Assembly: GCF_014644455.1 (NCBI RefSeq) | Contig: NZ_BMKS01000015.1 | Coordinates: 1 to 64,000, forward strand | Origin: Caldovatus sediminis | GTDB lineage: Bacteria; Pseudomonadota; Alphaproteobacteria; Acetobacterales; Acetobacteraceae | Direction of reading: 5' to 3' | Length of the DNA: 64,000 bases | Shown: in pieces, positions 32,148-42,526 of the stretch | Layout: each line of letters opens with the position of its first letter | Numbering within the stretch: the stretch's first letter is position 1 | Program-made: the position numbers and the translations under genes | The notes under the pieces: model-generated | Database searches by the model: none | Seen by the model: the letters and a program-made list of their open reading frames with translations, nothing else | What the model was told of the DNA's origin: nothing

Positions 32148-33493
32148 GGCGCAAGGCCACCGCCGCGGCCGAGGCCGTCCTGCCGGCCGCGGCGAGGAAG
32201 CTCCGCTGCGCCGTCTACACCCGGAAGTCGACCGAGGAGGGGCTGGAGAAGGAGTTCAACAGCCTCGACGCCCAGCGCGACGCCTGCGAGGCCTTCATCG
32301 CCAGCCAACGCGCCGAGGGCTGGGTGCTGGTGCCGGACCACTACGACGACGGCGGCATCTCCGGCGGCACCCTGGAGCGGCCCGCCCTCCAGCGCCTGCT
32401 GCGCGACATCGAGGCCGACCGGGTGGACGTCGTGGTGGTCTACAAGATCGACCGCCTCAGCCGCTCGCTGATGCACTTCGCCAAGCTGGTCGAGGTATTC
32501 GACGCCAACGACGTCACCTTCGTCTCGGTAACGCAGAGCTTCAACACCACGACCAGCATGGGCCGGCTGACGCTGAACATCCTGCTCAGCTTCGCCCAGT
32601 TCGAGCGCGAGGTGATCGGCGAGCGGGTGCGCGACAAGATCGCCGCCTCAAAGGCGCGCGGCATGTGGATGGGCGGCTCGGTCCCGCTCGGCTACGAGGT
32701 CCGCGACCGCAAGCTTGCGGTGAATGAGGAAGAGGCCGCGCGGGCGCGACGGGCGTTCGAACTCTTCGCCGAAACCGGCTCCGGCGTGGAGACGGTGCGG
32801 CGGCTGCGGGCGGAGGGCGTGCTGACCAAGACCGGCCGGCCCTTCGACAAGGGGGCGCTCTACCGGCTGCTGAACAACCGCACCTACCTCGGCGAGGTGG
32901 CGCACAAGGGGAAGGTCTACCCGGGCGAGCACCGGCCCATCGTACCCCGGGAGCTGTGGGACCGGGTTCATGCCATCCTGCGGGAGAGCCCACGGGTCCG
33001 CGCCAACCGGAACCGCCGGCAGACCCCGGCCCTGCTGCGCGGCCTGATCTTCGGCCCGGACGGGCGCGCCATGTCGCCCACCCACACGCGGCGGCGGGGG
33101 CGGCTCTACCGCTACTACATCAGCCAGGCGGTGCTGAAGGGGGAAGCGGAGGACTGCCCGGTCCGGCGCCTGCCGGCGGCCGAGATCGAGGCGGCGGTGG
33201 TGGATCAGGTCCGGGCGCTGCTGCGCCAGCCCGAGGTGGTGGTCGGCACCTGGCGGGCGGCGCGGGCCGAGGCGCCGGACCTGACCGAGGCCGAGACGCT
33301 GGCCGCCCTGGAGCGGCTCGACCCGCTCTGGGACGAGCTATTCCCGGCCGAGCAGACCCGCATCGTCCGGCTGCTGGTCGAGCGCGTCGAGATCAGCCCC
33401 GCCGGTGCCGATATCCGGCTGCGGCTGGAGGGGCTGGCCAGCTTGGCGCGCGACCTCGGCGGCATCGGGACCGAGACCCGGAGGGCGGCGTGA
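32144..33493 (+). CDS. Large serine recombinase (site-specific integrase)
   Basis: This 449-residue protein has a resolvase domain with catalytic Ser29 (AVYTRKSTEEG), conserved VVYKIDRLSRS and FEREVIGERVRDKIA, then the Recombinase domain (GGSVPLGYEV to LLNNRTYLGEVAHKG). The zinc-ribbon segment lacks the usual cysteine pairs (LLRGLIFGPDGRAMSPTHTR), which I believe is normal for this DUF2924-linked group. It likely integrates the prophage or the adjoining island; no tyrosine integrase is present in the window. Confidence 0.92.
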
Positions 33494-33951
33494 CGACGGC
33501 CACCAGCATCACGGTCCGCGTCCCGCTGGCGATCCGCCGCCGCGGCGGGCGGAAGCTGGTGGTCACGCCGGACGGCAGCAGCCCCGGCGCTGCGGCGGCG
33601 CGCACGCGGGCCGACCCGGCCCTCGTCAAGGCGCTGGCCCGGGCGCACCGGTGGAAGCGGCTGTTGGAGGAGGGGCGCTACGTCTCGCTCGGCGAGATGG
33701 CCGCCGCCGAACGAATCGACCGCGGCTATCTCGGCCGACTCCTCCAACTGACGCTCCTCGCACCGGACCTCATTGAGGCGATCCTGGATGGGCGGCAGCC
33801 TCCTGATCTCAGCCTGCCGACCCTGATGGCACCCTTCTCCGCCGTCTGGGCCGAGCAGCGACTCGGCCTTCCGGGCGGCGCGGGAGGACAGAAGAGGAAC
33901 AGCCGCAGATCTTCGGCGCATGGGAACCAGGCTGGGGATCCGGCGCGATGA
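33490..33951 (+). CDS. Recombinase-cassette accessory protein with HTH-like core
   Basis: The GTG at 33490 overlaps the recombinase stop (GTGA) and gives 153 residues. After a basic N-terminal part (RRRGGRKLVVTPDG) comes a helical core VKALARAHRWKRLLEEGRYV, SLGEMAAAERIDRGYLGRLL, LLAPDLIEAILDGRQPPDL, which is a recurring element beside or fused to these recombinases and looks like an HTH. The tail after VWAEQRLG is unusual and runs almost into the restriction gene. Confidence 0.75.
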   Translation: MTTATSITVRVPLAIRRRGGRKLVVTPDGSSPGAAAARTRADPALVKALARAHRWKRLLEEGRYVSLGEMAAAERIDRGYLGRLLQLTLLAPDLIEAILDGRQPPDLSLPTLMAPFSAVWAEQRLGLPGGAGGQKRNSRRSSAHGNQAGDPAR

Positions 33952-33997
33952 CCGCCTCCCCCCTGTTCGGGGGCGCAGAGCGTGGCATTATCGTAAT

Positions 33998-36900
33998 GTG
34001 CCCACGACAGTCATCGACAACCCCATCCTCAACAGCCCCTTCGCCGAGCCGACCCGCCATTGGGTGCTCGACGAGAATGGCATCCCCACCGGCTTCCCGG
34101 CGGAAGGCCGGCGCCGGAGCGAGTTCGTCGTCCCGGTCCCCCCGCCCAAGCACAAGCTGAAGGCGCAGGGCAGCCTCGACCTCGAGGACAACTTCGGCCA
34201 GCGCAAGCCGAACGATTACATCAACGAGGTGCGGTCGAAGGTCGCCGCCTGGCGCTCCCTCGGCGAGGCCGGCCTCCGCTCCACCGTCACCCCGGTCACC
34301 GCCCGCCTTCTGCAGCACTGGCGCGACCCCACGCGGCAGCGGCGCCTCTTCTTCTGCCAGGTCGAGGCGGTCGAGACCGCGATCTGGCTCACCGAGGTCG
34401 CCCCGAAGCAGGAGCTCGACCGGCTGCGCGCGCTCAGCGCCGAGGCCAATCCCGACCTCCTGCGCATCGCCTTCAAGCTGGCGACCGGCGCCGGCAAGAC
34501 GACCGTGATGGCGATGCTGATCGCTTGGCAGACCCTGAATGCCGCCCGCGCCCGCAACTCCACCCGCTTCACCGACGCCTTCCTGATCGTGGCGCCCGGC
34601 ATCACCGTGCGCGACCGGCTGCGCGTGCTGCTGCCTTCCGATCCGAACAACACCTACACGCTGCACGACATCGTGCCGCGCGAGATGCGCGACGACCTCC
34701 AGCGGGCCCGGATCGTCATCACCAACTACCACGCCTTCCAGCGGCGGGAGACGATGGAAGCGCCGAAGCTGGCCAAGGCCATCCTCGGCGGCCGGGAAGG
34801 GCCGGTGGAGACGCTGGAGACCGAGGGCCAGATGGTCCAGCGCGTCTGCGGCGCGCTGCTCGGGCGCCGGCGCATCATCGTGCTGAACGACGAGGCCCAC
34901 CACTGCTACCGCGAGAAGGTCGGGGCGGAGGATGGCCCCGGCGCGCCGAAGCTGGACGCCGAGGGCAAGGCCGAGGCGAAGAAGAACAACGCCGCCGCGC
35001 GCCTCTGGATCAGCGGCATCGAGGCGCTGCAGCGCGTGGTGAAGCACCCGGTCACGGTCTACGACCTCTCGGCCACGCCCTTCTTCCTGCGCGGCTCCGG
35101 CTACCCGGAGGGGATGCTCTTCCCCTGGGTGGTCTCCGACTTCTCCCTGATCGACGCCATCGAGTGCGGCATCGTGAAGGTGCCGCGCGTGCCGGTGCAG
35201 GACCTGGCCGGCGCCGACGAGCCGATCTACCGCCACGTCTACAAGCACGTCCGCGACCGGCTGCCCAAGGCCGGGCGCGGCAAGCAGGCCAAGGCGCTGG
35301 ACCCCGAGGATCTGCCGAGCCAGCTCGTCGGCGCCCTGCAGGCCCTCTACGGCCATTACGCCAAGGTCTTCGCCAACTGGCAGGCGAAGGGCGGACCGAC
35401 GCCCCCGGTCTTCATCGTGGTCTGCAACAACACCGCGACCTCGAAGCTCGTCTTCGATTGGATCGCCGGCTACGAGAAGACCGAGAAGGCGCCGGACGGC
35501 ACCGAGCGCACGGTTCTGGTCCCCGGCAAGCTGCCGCTCCTCTCCAATGTCGAGGACGGCGGCCCGGGCCAGCGCCGCATGGCCGCCCGCGCCCGGACCA
35601 TCCTGATCGACAGCGAGGAGCTGGAGAGCGGCGAGGCCCTCTCGGAGAGCTTCCGCAAGCTGGCGGCGCCGGAGATCGAGGCCTTCAAGCGCGAGCTGCG
35701 CGCCCGCGGCCGCCACGCGGAAGCGGAATCCCTCAGCGACAGCGACCTGCTGCGCGAGGTGATGAACACCGTCGGCCAGCAGGGCCGCCTCGGCGAGCAG
35801 ATCCGCTGCGTCGTCTCCGTCTCCATGCTGACCGAGGGCTGGGACGCGCGGACCGTCACCCATGTGCTCGGCGTGCGCGCCTTCGGCACCCAGCTCCTGT
35901 GCGAGCAGGTGATCGGCCGGGCCCTGCGCCGCGTCTCCTACGACCCGGTCGGTCAGGACGAGCAGGGCAACGGGATGTTCGAGGCCGAGTACGCGGACGT
36001 CCTCGGCATCCCCTTCTCCTTCGTTCCCGCCAACTCGGCGGCCGACTACAAGCCGCCCAAGCCCACCACCCGCGTGCACGCCGTGCTGCCGGAGCGCGAG
36101 GCGCTGGAGATCACCTTCCCCCGCGTCCTCGGCTACCGCGTCGTGCTGCCGCCTGGCCGGCTGCGGGCGACTTTCACGCCGGAGAGCCGGTTGCAGATCA
36201 CGCCGGACATGGCGCCGCCGGACGCCATCAACGCCCCCTTCGTGGGCGAGAACATCAAGCTGAGCCTGGAGGAGCTGGCGGAGACGCGCCCCGCCACCGT
36301 TGCCTTCCACCTGGCCGGCTACACGCTGGAACGCTGGTTCAAGGACCAGGAGGGCAACCGCAAGCCCTGGCTTTTCCCCTCGCTGCTGGCCATCACCCGG
36401 CGCTGGATAGAGGAGTGCCTGACCTGCGTGGGCGGCACCTTCCCCGCCTATCTGCTGTGGCGCGACGTGGGCGACAAGGCGGCCGAGCGCATCTACCGCG
36501 CCTGCGTGGAGCACGAGGAGGGCGCCGGCACGCTGCGCCCCATCATGGACCCCTACAACGAGACGGGGAGCAGCCGGCACGTCGCCTTCACCACGACCAA
36601 GACCAACTTCTGGCAGACCGACCCGGCCAAGTGCCAGGTGAACCTGGTGGTCTGCGACGGCGACTGGGAGGCGGCCTGCGCCCAGGCGCTGGAGTCCATG
36701 CCCGAGGTGCTGCGCTACGTGAAGAACGACCGGCTGGGCTTCGAGGTGCCCTATGAGCATGGCGGGGCGGAGCACCTCTACCGCCCCGACTTCATCGCCG
36801 TGCTGGACGACGGCGCCGGCCCCGACGACCCGCTGCACCTGGTGCTGGAGGTGAAGGGCGAGCGCGATGCGCAGGACGACGCCAAGCACGACACCATGGC

Positions 36901-37054
36901 CCGGCTCTGGGTGCCGGCGGTGAACGGCACCGGCCGCTACGGCCGCTGGGACTTCCTGCGGCTCGACGGCCCCTATGACGTCGCGGAGGCCATCCGCCGC
37001 CACCTCGCTGGCAAGCCGCACCAAGCGGCGCCCCTTGCCCTGACCGCCGCCTGA
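33998..37054 (+). CDS. Type III-like restriction subunit: SF2 helicase with C-terminal nuclease (BPTD_3080 type)
   Basis: This 1018-residue protein starts at GTG 33998 (VPTTVIDNPILNSPFAEPTR), where family members begin; the ATG at 33920 would overlap the cassette gene. The helicase has Walker A ATGAGKT (about residues 161-167), motif II LNDEAHH, motif III DLSATPFF, and motif VI QVIGRALRRV. Near the C-terminus YRPDFIAVLDD followed by LVLEVKGER gives the D and E-x-K of a PD-(D/E)XK nuclease. This is the DNA-cutting partner of the methyltransferase encoded 17 nt downstream. It appears intact. Confidence 0.9.
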   Translation: MPTTVIDNPILNSPFAEPTRHWVLDENGIPTGFPAEGRRRSEFVVPVPPPKHKLKAQGSLDLEDNFGQRKPNDYINEVRSKVAAWRSLGEAGLRSTVTPVTARLLQHWRDPTRQRRLFFCQVEAVETAIWLTEVAPKQELDRLRALSAEANPDLLRIAFKLATGAGKTTVMAMLIAWQTLNAARARNSTRFTDAFLIVAPGITVRDRLRVLLPSDPNNTYTLHDIVPREMRDDLQRARIVITNYHAFQRRETMEAPKLAKAILGGREGPVETLETEGQMVQRVCGALLGRRRIIVLNDEAHHCYREKVGAEDGPGAPKLDAEGKAEAKKNNAAARLWISGIEALQRVVKHPVTVYDLSATPFFLRGSGYPEGMLFPWVVSDFSLIDAIECGIVKVPRVPVQDLAGADEPIYRHVYKHVRDRLPKAGRGKQAKALDPEDLPSQLVGALQALYGHYAKVFANWQAKGGPTPPVFIVVCNNTATSKLVFDWIAGYEKTEKAPDGTERTVLVPGKLPLLSNVEDGGPGQRRMAARARTILIDSEELESGEALSESFRKLAAPEIEAFKRELRARGRHAEAESLSDSDLLREVMNTVGQQGRLGEQIRCVVSVSMLTEGWDARTVTHVLGVRAFGTQLLCEQVIGRALRRVSYDPVGQDEQGNGMFEAEYADVLGIPFSFVPANSAADYKPPKPTTRVHAVLPEREALEITFPRVLGYRVVLPPGRLRATFTPESRLQITPDMAPPDAINAPFVGENIKLSLEELAETRPATVAFHLAGYTLERWFKDQEGNRKPWLFPSLLAITRRWIEECLTCVGGTFPAYLLWRDVGDKAAERIYRACVEHEEGAGTLRPIMDPYNETGSSRHVAFTTTKTNFWQTDPAKCQVNLVVCDGDWEAACAQALESMPEVLRYVKNDRLGFEVPYEHGGAEHLYRPDFIAVLDDGAGPDDPLHLVLEVKGERDAQDDAKHDTMARLWVPAVNGTGRYGRWDFLRLDGPYDVAEAIRRHLAGKPHQAAPLALTAA

Positions 37055-37071
37055 CCCGGGACCATCACGCC

Positions 37072-39863
37072 ATGCCGCCTGCGAAGAAGACTACCGGGAA
37101 CGGTGCCTCCGCCGCGACGACCGAGGTGGAGACGCTGCGCCACCCCGCCGACGTCACCCGCCGCAACATCCCCACCGCCGAGACCTCCTCCCTGATGGCG
37201 GAGGAGGAGGCGCGGGCGCGGCTGATGCTCTACCCGCGCAACCCGGACCTCGACCCGCAGCTCGTCTGGCGCGGGAAGGACGCGCAGGACGCCGAGGCGC
37301 TCGCGGTACCCACGGTACCGATCTACATCCAGGAAAAGGTGCTGCCGGAGGCGTTGATCCGCGACCTGCAGCGGCAGAGCCGAAAGGGCACGGCGCCGCA
37401 GGCAGACCTGTTCGGCGGCTTCGACCGGATCGAGGATCCGGAGACGCGCTTGGAGTTCTACGCCCATGCGGAGAACTGGTCGAACCGGATGATTCTGGGC
37501 GACAGCCTGCTGGTGATGAACAGCCTGGCGGAGAAGGAAGGCCTCCGCGGGCAGGTGCAGATGATCTACCTGGACCCGCCCTATGGCATCCGCTTCGCCA
37601 GCAACTGGCAGCCGAGCACCAAAGAGCCAAAAGCTGAGGACCGATCCGAGAAGGGACTGAGCCGCGAGCCGGAGCAGATCAAGGCGTTCCGTGACACGTG
37701 GAAGGATGGTATTCACAGCTATCTCGCCTATTTACGCGACCGCCTGATAGTCGCACGCGAGCTTCTAACGGACAGCGGAAGCATTTTTATCCAGATTGGC
37801 ATTGAGAATAGTCCGCTGATCAGATTGCTCTTGGCAGAGGTATTTGGATACGAGAATCACATTTGCGATATTCTGATTCAGAAGACTGGAAGCCAAACAG
37901 GCGAGTTCATCCAAGCAAACTCTGATGTCATCGTTTGGTATGCCCGAAATCGGACTGCGGCAGCCTCGAAGTTTCGCAAGCTTTTCTTGCCCCGCGACGG
38001 CAAGCCAGAGATTGCGGGCAAGGGCCTCAACTCAATCGACCGTGATGACTGGTCTGCATATCCCCTTACTTCCGATGGCTTCCGAGAGACCACGACCGTC
38101 GATTTCGAGTTTGAGGGCCAAGTGTTCCACCCTGGCGCAAACCGGCATTGGGGAGTGACGACACCAGAGCTAGCTCGCGCTGCTCGTGCAGGTCGTATCG
38201 TGCGGCAGGATCGCATGATCCGCATGAAGTTTTTCTGGGACGACTATCCCGTTAGGCTTCTCGGACATGTTTGGAATGACGTTGGCGGTGCTCGCGACAA
38301 GGTCTACGTGGTTCAGACAGCCGAACAGGTGGTTCAACGCTGTATTCTGATGACCACAGACCCCGGTGATCTCGTCCTCGACCCGCCTGCGGCTCCGGCA
38401 CCACCGCTTTCGTCGCTGAGCAATTCGGGCGTCGCTGGATCACCATCGACACCTCGCGCGTTGCTCTGGCCCTCGCCCGCACGCGCCTTATGGCTGCGCG
38501 CCACCCGGCCTATCTGCTGCGCGATAGTAGGGAGGGCGCGGCGAAGGAGGCCGAGATCACCGGCCGTCCGCCCGAGGAAGGGCCGTTCCACGGCGACATC
38601 CGCCAGGGCTTCGTGCTGGAGCGGGTGCCGCACGTCACGCTGAAGTCCATCGCCAGCAACGCCGAAATCGACGTCATCCACGAGAAGTGGCAGCCGAAGC
38701 TCGACGCCGCCCGCGCCGCGCTGAACGCTGTCCTCGGCACAGCCCATGAGGAATGGCAGGTGCCCCGCAGTCTGCCGGAGGATGCCCCGGCCCCGGCACG
38801 GGAGGCGCATGCCGCCTTCTGGCAGGCACGGCGCGAGCGGCAGGCGGAGATGGACGCCTCCATCGCCCGCAACGCCGAGGTCGAATTCCTGCACGACCGC
38901 CCCTATCCGAAGAAGGGCGCCGTCCGCGTCACCGGCCCCTTCACGGTGGAGAGCCTCTCCCCTCACCGCGTGCTCCCCGCCGACGAGGAGGACGAGGCGG
39001 TGGTGGAGGCGCTGGCCGCCGAGGCCGGCGAGGCTCCGCCGCCCCGCCGCCGGCTGCGGCCCAACTCCGAAGCCACCGCCAGCACCGGCGACGACTTCGT
39101 CACCGCCGTGCTGGACAACCTGGCCAAGGCCGGTGTGCAGAACACCAAGAAGAACGAGCGCCTGACCTTCGCCACCATCCGCCCCTGGCCCGGCAAGGGC
39201 CACGTCGCCGCCGAGGCCACCTACGAGGAAGCCGGCCAGCAGCGCCGCGCCGCCATTGTCATCGGCCCCGAATACGGCACGGTCGGCCAGGAGCTGGTGC
39301 GGGAGGCGGCGCGGGAGTGCCGCGACTGGGCCGATGCCCTGGTGGTCTGCGGCTTCGCCTTCGACCCGCAGGTGGGCGAGACCACCATGAATCTCGGCCG
39401 CCTGACGGTGCTGAAGGCGCGCATGAGCCAGGAGCTGCACGCGGCGGACGCCTACAAGGCCGGCGGCGGCAACCTGTTCGTGGTGTTCGGTGAGCCGGAC
39501 ATCGCCCTCGACCGCACCAAGGACGGCGCCTGCATCGTGCGCCTGCGCGGCGTGGATATCTTCGACCCGACCACGGGCGAGGTCCGCTCCTCCGGCAAGG
39601 TGGAGGAGGATGTTGCCTGCTGGTTCGTGGACACCGACTACGACGGCGACAGCTTCTTCGTCCGCCAGGCCTACTTCCTCGGCGGCAAGGACCCCTTCGA
39701 GAAGCTGAAGACCGCGCTCAAGGCCGAGGTGGACGAGGCCGCCTGGTCCACCCTCTACGCCAAGGAGAGCCGCCCCTTCCCGGCGCCAAAGTCAGGGCGC
39801 ATCGCCGTGAAGGTGATCAACCACTATGGCGACGAGGCGATGCGGGTGTTCAAGGTGGGATGA
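37072..39863 (+). pseudogene. Type III-like DNA methyltransferase (Mod), broken by a single-base frameshift
   Basis: The first frame reads well from ATG 37072 through motif IV (MIYLDPPYGIRFAS) to DLVLDP, then becomes Pro/Arg-rich nonsense, stopping at 38641-38643. Another frame resumes as TCGSGTTAFVAEQFGRRW and is open to 39863 (the first in-frame ATG there is 38490). Inserting one base after 38385 restores DPTCGSGTT, the AdoMet motif I, and one protein of about 930 residues. Motif IV before motif I marks a beta-class type III Mod. As written, the enzyme would lack its cofactor site although the restriction subunit is intact. Causes could be a sequencing error, a true mutation or a recombination scar. 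The segment of about 37610-38370 is strikingly lower in GC than the flanks. Confidence 0.85.
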
Positions 39864-40054
39864 AAGCGCCCGTCCAGCACCCGGATCCGCTCCGGCGCTC
39901 GGTACGGGTCCTCGCCATGGTTGGGGATCTGCACAAGCGCGGTTACCAGCGCGTGCGCGTGATGCCCTACATGGCGCCGAGCGGCTGCCATTGGCGCTGC
40001 GAGATCGTGCCTGCTGCCACTTTCACTGCGGCCGCGGCCAGAGAGCTACGATGA
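39860..40054 (+). CDS. Small protein following the methyltransferase
   Basis: This 64-residue protein begins at an ATGA overlap with the methyltransferase stop. It contains VRVLAMVGDLHKRGYQRVRV, MPYMAPSGCHWRCEIVPA, a pattern I recall from small proteins that follow this restriction-modification pair. My impression is that relatives are longer, so it may be truncated. The last 9 nt overlap the end of the convergent subtilase gene. Function unknown. Confidence 0.6.
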   Translation: MKAPVQHPDPLRRSVRVLAMVGDLHKRGYQRVRVMPYMAPSGCHWRCEIVPAATFTAAAARELR

Positions 40055-42526
40055 TATCGGGACTGCCACTGCGATTTGGTTGGCTATGGCGGTGTAGATA
40101 TCGGTTTCGGCAGCCGGAGCGCGGATCGAGATCAGGAGCGAGTAGCGGACCGAGCGGTCCCAGCGCTGCAACCCCGGCTTTTCCTTCCACCAGCCGCTAA
40201 TCGGGAACACGCCAATCGCGTCACGCTCGGCGAGCGCAGCGGCACTACCTCGCCAAATATCAGAATGGATGGATCCACGATCGCGGATCGTGCCCAGGAG
40301 CCAACCATCGCCTCCACCGGATCCGCGTGCCTCCCCAGACTCTTCGGCGAGGGCAGCCTTGTTGATCCTCTGCCGGAATGCGGAGAGGCTCTCGAGTGAC
40401 CGCTTCACCGCGAAGCGAAGGCTATGGGATGCGTAGCGGTGCCGGCGTGTCCAACCGCGCTCGCCGGGATTCGGTTCGATAAAATAGGAGAGTGTCACCC
40501 GCAGCTCGACATCCTGCTCGCCAAGCGCGAGGAGCTCCTCGCGGGGCCAGGGCAGCTGATGGAGGTGCATGTCGCGCGTCTTGATGGTCGACCCATCCTT
40601 GCGGAATGGCAGGAGGGCATCCTCCACCATCAACGTGGCGTCGTTCGAGGCACTGAGTAGCGCACGGCCGAGGTCCGGTACGCCCCATCCATAGCGCCGC
40701 AGCATGGCGAGCTTCTGCTGCTGTGAGCCGGCGGCCTCGAATCGTGCGCGCATCGCCGGGGTCCATTCCGCCGAATGGACGACGAGGCCGCGCACGGTCT
40801 CGGGCCAGAGCTCCGGCCGTGCCGTCATGATGCCGGCTGCAAGATGGGCCCCGAGGGCGGAGGCCGCGCTCGTGTCGCCAAACTCCTGGAACAGGCGCCT
40901 GTTTGGTCGGTAGTGGGTGGTCAGGAGCTGCAGGTCGTCGATCGCCACCGCGGGGTTGACGCCATCGTGGGCGCAGTTCCAGCCCTCGAACACGACGTCC
41001 GGCCGGATCGGCCACTGGCGGTCCCAGATGCCGGAGGTGCGGCTCGACGGCGACAGGTCGCCAGCCGGCGCCAAGGCCTCCCAGCCGGCGTAGTCCTGCT
41101 GCGTGATCGTGATCTTGTCCGTGTAGGCGCCAACGACGAGCGGATTCCATGCCTGTGCCGGATTCTCCGCCTCCTCGAGGTCATTGCGGTCTGGATACTC
41201 ACCCGCGTTGATGTCGCCGCGCAGGTTGCCTGCCGCGAGCACCATCAGACGCCGTCGGTCGCCCCCGCCATAGCAGAGCTGGTCGACCGCCGCCGACCAG
41301 GAGGACGGCCGCCCGCGCCCCAAGCCGACCTCGCTCGTGACGGCCATGCAGAAGACCCGCCGCCGGCGAGGCGCCTTGGCCTCGGCCTTGCCAATGCTCA
41401 GGGCGGTGATCGCGCCGTACAGGTCTGGGTCGTTCTGACCGGCAGGCGGCAGGATCTTGACCGTCTCCAGCCCGTGGCCGAGCTCGACAGCCCCGCCATT
41501 GGCGAGCGCAGCCTCCAGGTCGCCATAGAGGGCGACCCCTGCCATTGCCGTGCCGTGCCCGTTCCAGTATGCGCTGTCGCCGACGCCCCAGGCGTCGTCA
41601 TAGGCATGCTGGTCCACAGGATCGAGGCCCGGCGCGATCAGCGGGTGCGCCTGCGTGGCACCGCTGTCGAGCAGGCACACAACGGGCGCGAGCACAGATG
41701 GGGGTATCACGCGCCCGGCCAGGTCACGCGCCCAGTCCGCCTGCTCCACCGGGTGCATCTCCTGGAACAGCGTCGGCGTGTCCTTTGCGATACGCAGCTC
41801 GGCGACGGCATCCGAGTTCTCGATCAGCCGCGCCATCGTGGCCTCGTCGGCCAGGGCGATGACCACGTCGCGCTCGGGAAAGCTGATGGCGTGTTCCTTC
41901 AGCGCCACGCTGAGCCGCGCTGCGACCCTCTGGAAGGTGGCGAGCCGCCCGTCCCGCAGCCAAACCTCCCACCAGGTTTGGCGTCCCCCGGCCGGGAACA
42001 ACTCCATGCTGTCGGTGAAGAGCGAACGCACCGCGCCCAGGCGCACGTCCTCGATGCGGGCAATCAGGTTCTGGTTCTTGGGCCGCCCCTTCTTGGTGTC
42101 CTCGTCGCGGTAGGCCTCGATCTTCTTGACGAAGAAGTCGGCCGAGCGCTCGGGTACGAACACCGTCGCCGTGACCATCTCGTCGCCCTCGGCCGGCGGT
42201 CGAACGGCGACCAGCTCAATAGCCTTCGGCTTGTTCTCCAGGCCCTCGACCGCCGCGCGCTCGGCAACGGGTATATCGAATTCCAGGTAGAAGCCCGGCT
42301 CGCCCTCGGCGATGCTCGTCTCGCGCGCAGCTATGCGCCGACGCCCCTCGGCGAGGGCCGTCCCGATCGCCCGCTCGAGGCGCGCCGCGTGCGCGGCACG
42401 CGCGCGTGCCGGCGGCAGACCCTGCCTCACTGTCCGAGGAGAAGTGTATGTTTCGCTCTGGCCGCCGCCCTCGATGTGGAGGTGCGGGCGGTCGCGCGGG
42501 AGGTCAGTCATGGGCGTGGACGACAC
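40046..42526 (-). CDS. ietS: Subtilisin-like serine protease, IetS-like defence protein
   Basis: This 826-residue protein lacks a signal peptide, so it acts in the cytoplasm. Residues 1-270 form an N-terminal domain with mixed strands. The S8 catalytic triad is Asp287 (VCLLDSGATQ), His324 (YWNGHGTAMAG) and Ser553 (FGDTSAAS), with oxyanion Asn434 (LAAGN). A C-terminal beta domain (about 640-826, LRVTLSYFIEPNPGE) completes the chain. Cytoplasmic subtilase next to a small AAA ATPase is the IetAS anti-phage pair described by Gao and colleagues in 2020. The start (GTG 42526) abuts the ATPase stop; ATG 42511 is an alternative. The gene is convergent with the restriction-modification genes. Confidence 0.85.
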   Translation of the reverse strand: MSSTPMTDLPRDRPHLHIEGGGQSETYTSPRTVRQGLPPARARAAHAARLERAIGTALAEGRRRIAARETSIAEGEPGFYLEFDIPVAERAAVEGLENKPKAIELVAVRPPAEGDEMVTATVFVPERSADFFVKKIEAYRDEDTKKGRPKNQNLIARIEDVRLGAVRSLFTDSMELFPAGGRQTWWEVWLRDGRLATFQRVAARLSVALKEHAISFPERDVVIALADEATMARLIENSDAVAELRIAKDTPTLFQEMHPVEQADWARDLAGRVIPPSVLAPVVCLLDSGATQAHPLIAPGLDPVDQHAYDDAWGVGDSAYWNGHGTAMAGVALYGDLEAALANGGAVELGHGLETVKILPPAGQNDPDLYGAITALSIGKAEAKAPRRRRVFCMAVTSEVGLGRGRPSSWSAAVDQLCYGGGDRRRLMVLAAGNLRGDINAGEYPDRNDLEEAENPAQAWNPLVVGAYTDKITITQQDYAGWEALAPAGDLSPSSRTSGIWDRQWPIRPDVVFEGWNCAHDGVNPAVAIDDLQLLTTHYRPNRRLFQEFGDTSAASALGAHLAAGIMTARPELWPETVRGLVVHSAEWTPAMRARFEAAGSQQQKLAMLRRYGWGVPDLGRALLSASNDATLMVEDALLPFRKDGSTIKTRDMHLHQLPWPREELLALGEQDVELRVTLSYFIEPNPGERGWTRRHRYASHSLRFAVKRSLESLSAFRQRINKAALAEESGEARGSGGGDGWLLGTIRDRGSIHSDIWRGSAAALAERDAIGVFPISGWWKEKPGLQRWDRSVRYSLLISIRAPAAETDIYTAIANQIAVAVPISS

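Noticed and set aside
33809-37024. A minus-strand frame of 1071 codons opposite the restriction subunit
   Set aside because: Low-complexity composition and no motif; the plus strand has all helicase motifs and a nuclease core.
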